Of a stretch of 10,566 bases of DNA, positions 6,385-10,566 are shown piece after piece. How positions within the stretch are numbered: position 1 is the first letter of the stretch; every line of letters starts with the position of its first letter. The translations under genes and the position numbers were made by a program. Under the pieces are notes generated by a model. The model was not told the DNA's origin and searched no databases. It saw only the letters and a list, made by a program, of their open reading frames with translations. This DNA is from Coemansia sp. RSA 922 (Eukaryota > Kickxellomycota > Kickxellomycetes > Kickxellales > Kickxellaceae), in the NCBI GenBank assembly GCA_027577415.1, contig JANBQS010000905.1, positions 1-10,566 on the forward strand, in the 5' to 3' direction.

Positions 6385-8085
6385 TCAGATTGGCTCTACC
6401 TGCTTTGAATCGCTCGCAACCTCGCCCGAGCACGTATCCGCCTTATCAGGAGTATTGGCAGGCGCAGTAGTGCTTAAGCTCTTAAGCAGCCGAGTTAGGT
6501 CAGACTGCTCCTTTTTAGCCACATTTATATCGGAATCAGCGGCGCTGCCATTAGCCATCCTAATAGGCGAGCAAACCGAAGTAGCGCCACGCATCATCCA
6601 CGAGCGTGGCGGCGACGACAATGAATCGCCACCCTCCACACTAGGCTCCATCTTGGCCTCGTCATCCCAGTGCGATCGGTCGACCTCGTCTCCATAGGAG
6701 ACAAACAGCTCCTCCCCGCGCTTAATGGCACGCGACGTCAGGCAGATGATCTGGTTGACCTTGACGCCCTCCAAAAAAGTAATGTTGTACCGCTGGCCCT
6801 CGCGGTCCTCATTCATAAAGTGAAACGGACAGTACAGCGGACCATCAGGGTCAGTATACGGCATTCCGTCTTTGTCCGTGGCATCAAGTACCGTCTTGCG
6901 GTACATTATCGAGTAATGCGATGCCAGCCCGACTTTTTCCTTGAGCGAGTCAAACTCGTCCTCTGTCATTGGAACGCCAAAGTAGAATCCCAACGGAATG
7001 CCGCCTGGAAGGTCGCATACGGCAAAAAGCCCATTTCCCGCGTTCGGAATAGACGACGGCTTGACCTCGACAATATCGCGCCAACAAGTAGGAATGTTGT
7101 TAGCAACGGGAGGCTCGCTGTCAGCAACGATGCCCGGTGCAATGCCGACGGACTCGCCACTTGCGGGCTGCAGCTGCGGCTCATGCTCAAGCGCAGGCCT
7201 CTCAGGTACCTCCTGTCGCTCCACTGGCAATGCACCGTTGGGAGCCACGTCCACCGCCGCCGAAATAGGAACATTGTGTACATCACTATCTGATCGACTC
7301 TCCTCAGCGATATCACCCACGGTAAGTTGAATCTGCGGGCCAGGCAGCGGTTCTGGCTCTGGCTCCGGACCAAAGCATAGTGGCCAGTCCTTTGTAATCA
7401 AAACCTCCATCCACTCGTTATACGCCCTCGTCGCGCTCTCAAAATCGCCTGGATCATAAGCCAATTTAAAGTGGTAGCATCTCGCGCCCGGCGGTCTAAA
7501 CTGAATAAAGTGCCTATCACAGTTATTAGTCAACAATGCGCTAGCACTGTTCATCGGCGTTTTGCCCGTAAACGCCCTAGGCAAACCTCGCTCTACGCTA
7601 ATACGCCTATCCAACTCAACAGCGCTCCTAACCAACTCGCTACGGCTCGACGTGTATCCTGGCGACTGTCGCAGGGCTAAAAACATAACATACATTTGGT
7701 TGTACCATCGAGGTCGCAAGGCAGGCGGCTCGCGCTTGGGATTTGTATCGGGGGAACTAGCACCCATGCTTTCCTTTTCCAGCAGTAGCATCAGCGGCGC
7801 GTCCTCCTCGCTCGCAGACGTGGTGCTCTTTTTCGCCCGCTTATGTCGTTGAGAAGCCGTCATGGTCCTCTTCCGCCTTTTGCGCTGCTTACTACTAGCA
7901 TCATCATCGTCCTCCAGTATAAAGTGGTCTAAAAGGTCGAATACCTCGTCGCCAGTGAGCGAATTGTCGACGTGACGCGGTCTATGCTGTCGCGTTGACC
8001 GTCGGGCTTCTTCCAATACACTGGTACTGGTATCGACGTCTGCCGCAGCCACGGTCGCAGCAGGCGAAAGCTCTGGCTCGGGCAT
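6385..8085 (-). CDS. SET-domain protein with N-terminal helix-turn-helix-like block (566 residues)
   Basis: This is a candidate protein or histone lysine methyltransferase, probably nuclear. The frame is uninterrupted from ATG to TGA. Residues 66-86 form a strong basic nuclear-localisation stretch (KQRKRRKR and HKRAKK) after an acidic segment (EDDDD). Residues 127-226 form a folded block with GKTPMNSASALLTNN (174-188) and RHFIQFRPPGARCYHFKL (191-208); this pattern resembles HARE-HTH winged-helix domains, an inference from motif shape. A disordered linker containing EPEPEPLPGP follows. The SET domain spans about 337-470. It has the start motif NAGNGLFA (348-355), FYFGVPMTEDE, a degenerate NHS region FHFMNED (421-427) with the histidine replaced, YNITF (433-437) and RGEELFVSYGDE (456-467) with the conserved tyrosine 464. 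There is no post-SET cysteine cluster. The C-terminal 95 residues look disordered. Whether it is an active enzyme is uncertain. Confidence 0.85.
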   Translation of the reverse strand: MPEPELSPAATVAAADVDTSTSVLEEARRSTRQHRPRHVDNSLTGDEVFDLLDHFILEDDDDASSKQRKRRKRTMTASQRHKRAKKSTTSASEEDAPLMLLLEKESMGASSPDTNPKREPPALRPRWYNQMYVMFLALRQSPGYTSSRSELVRSAVELDRRISVERGLPRAFTGKTPMNSASALLTNNCDRHFIQFRPPGARCYHFKLAYDPGDFESATRAYNEWMEVLITKDWPLCFGPEPEPEPLPGPQIQLTVGDIAEESRSDSDVHNVPISAAVDVAPNGALPVERQEVPERPALEHEPQLQPASGESVGIAPGIVADSEPPVANNIPTCWRDIVEVKPSSIPNAGNGLFAVCDLPGGIPLGFYFGVPMTEDEFDSLKEKVGLASHYSIMYRKTVLDATDKDGMPYTDPDGPLYCPFHFMNEDREGQRYNITFLEGVKVNQIICLTSRAIKRGEELFVSYGDEVDRSHWDDEAKMEPSVEGGDSLSSPPRSWMMRGATSVCSPIRMANGSAADSDINVAKKEQSDLTRLLKSLSTTAPANTPDKADTCSGEVASDSKQVEPI

Positions 8086-8277
8086 TGCTAGTAGTTGTGA
8101 TAAAATTGTAAGAAATGCAACGCCAAATGGACCGAGAATTAGGCGAAAGGTTATAATACAATAGGTGCATTCAAGAGGAAAAAAACAAAGAAAAAAATGT
8201 AAAGTAGCGTTTGGGGGGCCAAGTGCAATTTAGCGTGCATTGATGTAATATCACGTGATCAGATTAGAGATTAATTT
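8086..8277 (-). promoter_or_regulatory. Promoter region of the SET gene
   Basis: These 192 bases lie between the GATA-factor stop codon and the SET start codon and must serve as 3' region for one and promoter for the other. A purine-rich stretch at 8174-8199 (poly-A tracts on the plus strand, pyrimidine tract on the transcribed strand) and an E-box palindrome at 8250-8259 are the visible elements. No gene is present. Confidence 0.45.
8250..8259. promoter_or_regulatory. E-box palindrome ATCACGTGAT
   Basis: This perfect 10-base palindrome contains CACGTG, the core bound by bHLH factors. The TCACGTGA form is that of yeast Cbf1-type sites. It lies about 165 bases upstream of the SET start codon and some 20 bases past the GATA stop, so it most likely serves the SET promoter. 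Binding is inferred from sequence only. Confidence 0.4.
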
Positions 8278-10313
8278 CTAACCAAGTATTTTGGAGATTG
8301 AAGATGTAGTAGAATGGCGCTGCGGTGGCTGCTGCTGTTGCGACTGAGGCTTGTGCACGCCGTGTGAGTGAGAAGAGCCAGACATTTGCATAGCGGGACG
8401 ACGGTATTCTGCAAATGAAGGCTCACGCTGCTCGCAAAAGGCAGATTGCTGCTGCTGCTGCGGGTGATGGTGATAGTACCCTGACTGTTGCTGAGTATGC
8501 CACGACGCCGATCTAGGCATATCAGGCGTCTGGTGATGAGACGTCGGCGGATGAGGATACGTGGCAGTATTTGGCGCAGAGTAATGAGCAGCAGCATACG
8601 CATGCGCTGACGCTGGGTGTTGCTGCTGGTGCTGATGATGCATCTGCGAGTATGGCGCAGATTGTGACAACATATGGTGGTGCAGCGGCGGCGGCGGCGG
8701 GATTGTCAATGCGGCAGGTGCAGCGGGATGAGATGCTGGCAAACTGCCAGCAATATGATCGCCGTGGTACGTTGCAGCTGAGAGCGACGGCGCACTATCT
8801 GCAGACGCTGGCAGATCGGCAGGAGCAACTGAGCCTGAAGATCCGGCAGAATGACGACCAGTCTCGCAAGCACGCCTCTTATTCAGCTTGGCATAATCTA
8901 CAACAAAAAAGGGTAATCCAATCAGAACAGTCGAATTAGAAAACAACGCCAAAAAATATATGAGCATAGTGTTTGCAAAGATTATGTAGGCAAGCTTGAT
9001 ACGAACAATGCGCAAATGAATTTCATAACAACAGAAATTTTTTTTACGAGGGGGCGCTTTCTGAGGAGAAAAAAATATTGTCGTTGGGGGGAAGATGGAG
9101 CGGAGGATGAGAAACAACGTGTGAACAAATAGCAGAGTTCTTTGGAGATGGTAAATAACACTTCCCGTCGTACAAGGCACTCTCATAGTAGAAAATAAAA
9201 AAAGGATCGTAGCAGGTGACCTGAAAAATGATATTCCTTATCTGGGCATGCATAAAGCCGAGAGAGTGTACTTACGAAGACCGCAGGCGTTGCACAGTGT
9301 GCGTGCACCATCAGGGCCACGACGCCATTCGGGTGTCTCAGAGATGCCGCAAGAGCGGCAGGAATTCGGCTGAGCGGCATCAGCACGTTTCTACAAGACA
9401 CCAAAATTGAGATTGTTTGTTTAGACGAGGATCTGAGAAAAAAAAATAATTACTTACAATACATGGGGGACAAGGTCAATCGTCTGGGGACCAAGAAAAA
9501 AAAAAAAAAAAAAAACCCGCGAGCGCCGTAGCATTAAAAATTACAATTACACTAAGGACAGATTGCTAGCGTGCATGGGGAAGAGGATGAATGGAAGGGA
9601 GCAAAATAGAGACTTACCGAACGTTTACGGGCTTTGGTGCGAGCAGGCGAGAGCACAGTGCGTCGTTTACGAATGTACTCCATAGTATCGTCGTCAGCGC
9701 TAGTAGACATACGCTCTCTACGGATAGTCATAAAGACCATGAGCACCTCATATGCCTTACGCGCCATATCAATGACCAGGTCATCCGAGGGCTGCGCGTT
9801 GAATTTGTTCTTATCCGGTCCATACTGGTCAGCAAACTGGCTCAACACCTTGCACTTCTCAGCCACTGCACGCAGCTCCGCACGGTACCTTTCCAAGAGA
9901 CTAGGTGACGGCCGTCTCTCGCCCTTTGACTTTAAAAATTCCGGACGACGCTCGCACTCGTACGAAGGTTTTGTGGTAGTGGCGCTGTGTGGCGGCGATA
10001 GCAAGGACCTGCCAGTGTATGGCTGAGTGCCACCAGGGTGAGCAATGGTGGTGGCTGTTGGCTGCAGATAGTGAGGCGTGCAGACGGTAGGGGACATTGC
10101 AGCCAAGGTTGTAATTGCATTTATATGAGTGATAGCGGCAGATGAGGCGGCGGATGTCGTGGCGGCGCTTTCAGACGCCAGTGACACCCGAATATTCTCC
10201 AACTCGTGGACACTAGGCAGAGGCGATGTAGCACCCGACCCAGTATTAGGCGCGGCTATGGCAGGGCATGGTGGCGAGAGTACGCCCGGCCCACAAACAG
10301 AACTCAGATCCAT
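8278..10313 (-). CDS. GATA-type zinc-finger transcription factor, NsdD-like (three exons, 476 residues)
   Basis: Minus-strand exons are 10313-9618, 9390-9276 and 8897-8278; joined they give 476 codons plus stop with consistent phases (0, then 1). The zinc finger is [18 protein letters not shown] (243-260) continued by [19 protein letters not shown] (261-279): C-x2-C-x18-C-x2-C followed by a basic tail. This is the 18-residue-loop type found in fungal NsdD/WC-2-like factors, and [20 protein letters not shown] is very close to NsdD as I remember it. Residues 138-201 form a helical domain ([19 protein letters not shown], then a D/N-rich turn, then [20 protein letters not shown]), similar in placement to the helical region before the finger in NsdD relatives. 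A basic KARKRSKR segment spans the first splice junction and should act as a nuclear signal. The C-terminal 190 residues are low-complexity, rich in H, Q, P, S and A, typical of a transactivation or condensate-forming tail. Family members control development and asexual/sexual switching in ascomycetes; the role here is inferred. Confidence 0.88.
8441..8705. repeat. Low-complexity trinucleotide-rich stretch in the GATA factor tail
   Basis: CTG/TGC-type repeats (8447-8461, coding glutamines) and a GGC run (about 8686-8700, coding prolines) give homopolymer Q, H and P tracts. On the plus strand this creates a false open frame (8571-8939) rich in alanine. Such tracts are prone to length variation between strains. 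Confidence 0.7.
8898..9275 (-). other. GATA-factor intron 2, splits the zinc-finger histidine codon
   Basis: This 378-base intron has a GTAAG donor at 9275-9271 and a TTGTAG acceptor ending at 8898. It interrupts the codon of H271, so neither side alone shows a complete finger. Read-through adds only [12 protein letters not shown] before a stop, which truncates the protein inside the finger. A second AG with a short T tract ends at 9221 (TTTTTCAG). The intron is three to four times longer than the UXT introns. Confidence 0.85.
9391..9617 (-). other. GATA-factor intron 1
   Basis: This 227-base intron has a GTAAGT donor at 9617-9612, a CTAAAC branch-like site near 9418-9423 and a CTTGTAG acceptor ending at 9391. 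The flanking phases (0/0) fit a single intron. Inside lie a 20-base homopolymer (A on the plus strand, 9496-9515) and a second well-formed acceptor/donor pair around 9458-9483. Confidence 0.75.
9496..9515. repeat. 20-base A homopolymer in GATA intron 1
   Basis: An uninterrupted run of A on the plus strand is a T20 tract on the coding strand. It sits directly upstream of a CCCCAG, so it would make a strong polypyrimidine tract. Its exact length is liable to sequencing error. Confidence 0.75.
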
Positions 10314-10566
10314 ACACGACAGCTATTTGACACGAGAAAATAAAAAAAAAGTAGGCAGGATAAAAAATAATATATAGAAAAACGGGCTGTGAGTAAGCTT
10401 TATAGCGTGTGCGGGGAGGAAAAAGGGAAGGAGAATGTGTGGGAGTGAGCTAGTGAGTGACACGATAGTAATATCAAGTACACGCTGCCTCTAGACAGTT
10501 CACAAGCAAGGCGGGGAGGTGTGTATGGAGAAACGGCTACTAGGGATTAAAAAAAAAAAAAAAAAA
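10314..10566 (-). promoter_or_regulatory. Upstream region and probable promoter of the GATA factor
   Basis: There is no ATG on the minus strand between the window edge and the start codon at 10313, which supports that start. The region has A/T tracts (10337-10349 and 10361-10376, including TATATTA on the coding strand) and a GGATAA hexamer near 10358, a possible GATA-binding site for self-control. The edge is a run of at least 18 A (10549-10566). No other gene is seen. Confidence 0.45.

Noticed and set aside
6670..7293. 207-codon plus-strand frame
   Set aside because: Antisense shadow of the SET gene, which has clear domain motifs; the plus-strand product has none.
8571..8939. 122-codon plus-strand frame with poly-alanine
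   Set aside because: It is the antisense of the H/Q/P-rich GATA tail, caused by trinucleotide repeats and lacking independent support.
8278..9186. Continuous 302-codon frame with apparent membrane segments
   Set aside because: The hydrophobic N-terminal 96 residues are translated intron 2. Only the part from 8897 down is coding, as the third exon of the GATA factor.
9183..9404. 73-codon frame over the finger exon
   Set aside because: It is the out-of-phase reading of the exon that codes the GATA finger when translated in the correct frame.
10549..10566. A run at the right edge that could suggest a retroposed poly(A) tail
   Set aside because: There is no adjacent retroelement sequence or target-site duplication. 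Poly-A tracts are common throughout the window, and this is more likely a homopolymer at an assembly break.

Overview
The window reads as nuclear DNA of a fungus. Two genes contain spliceosomal introns with GTAAGT/GTACGT donors, TAG acceptors and, in one intron, a perfect TACTAAC branch site. There is a fungal-type GATA zinc-finger regulator, and genes are closely packed with gaps of about 90 to 550 bases. The 548-residue F-box/leucine-rich protein resembles, from memory, a large expanded family in Kickxellomycotina (Coemansia and relatives). An early-diverging (zoopagomycete) fungus is therefore my best guess, but this is an inference and no marker gene proves it. I see no bacterial, plasmid, viral, transposon or CRISPR signature.

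Layout: four genes lie on the minus strand in the left third. They are a membrane-anchored protein cut off by the left edge (1-260), a 100-residue protein with a hydrophobic N-terminus (432-734), a 131-residue protein (1069-1464) and the F-box-like/LRR protein (1893-3539). A 552-base divergent promoter region follows (3540-4091). Two plus-strand genes come next: an unrecognised 461-residue membrane-anchored or secreted protein (4092-5477) and the three-exon UXT prefoldin-like gene (5624-6298). UXT is tail to tail, 86 bases apart, with a minus-strand SET-domain protein (6385-8085). Behind that gene, also on the minus strand, lies a three-exon GATA transcription factor (8278-10313). It is only visible once its exons are joined, because an intron cuts the zinc finger inside a histidine codon. 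The right edge ends in a run of at least 18 A.

The genes look like ordinary nuclear housekeeping and regulatory genes, and nothing suggests that they act as one pathway. UXT belongs to the prefoldin-like chaperone machinery. The SET and GATA proteins are nuclear regulators (chromatin/protein methylation and DNA binding). The F-box-like protein probably recruits substrates for ubiquitination. I did not find a coherent new multi-gene system. The points most worth following are the SET protein's architecture (a helix-turn-helix-like block plus a SET domain with a degenerate NHS motif), the splicing of the GATA gene (a candidate 26-base cassette exon and an alternative acceptor, both removing a working finger), the unrecognised 461-residue protein, and the shared A-rich leader directly before two start codons.
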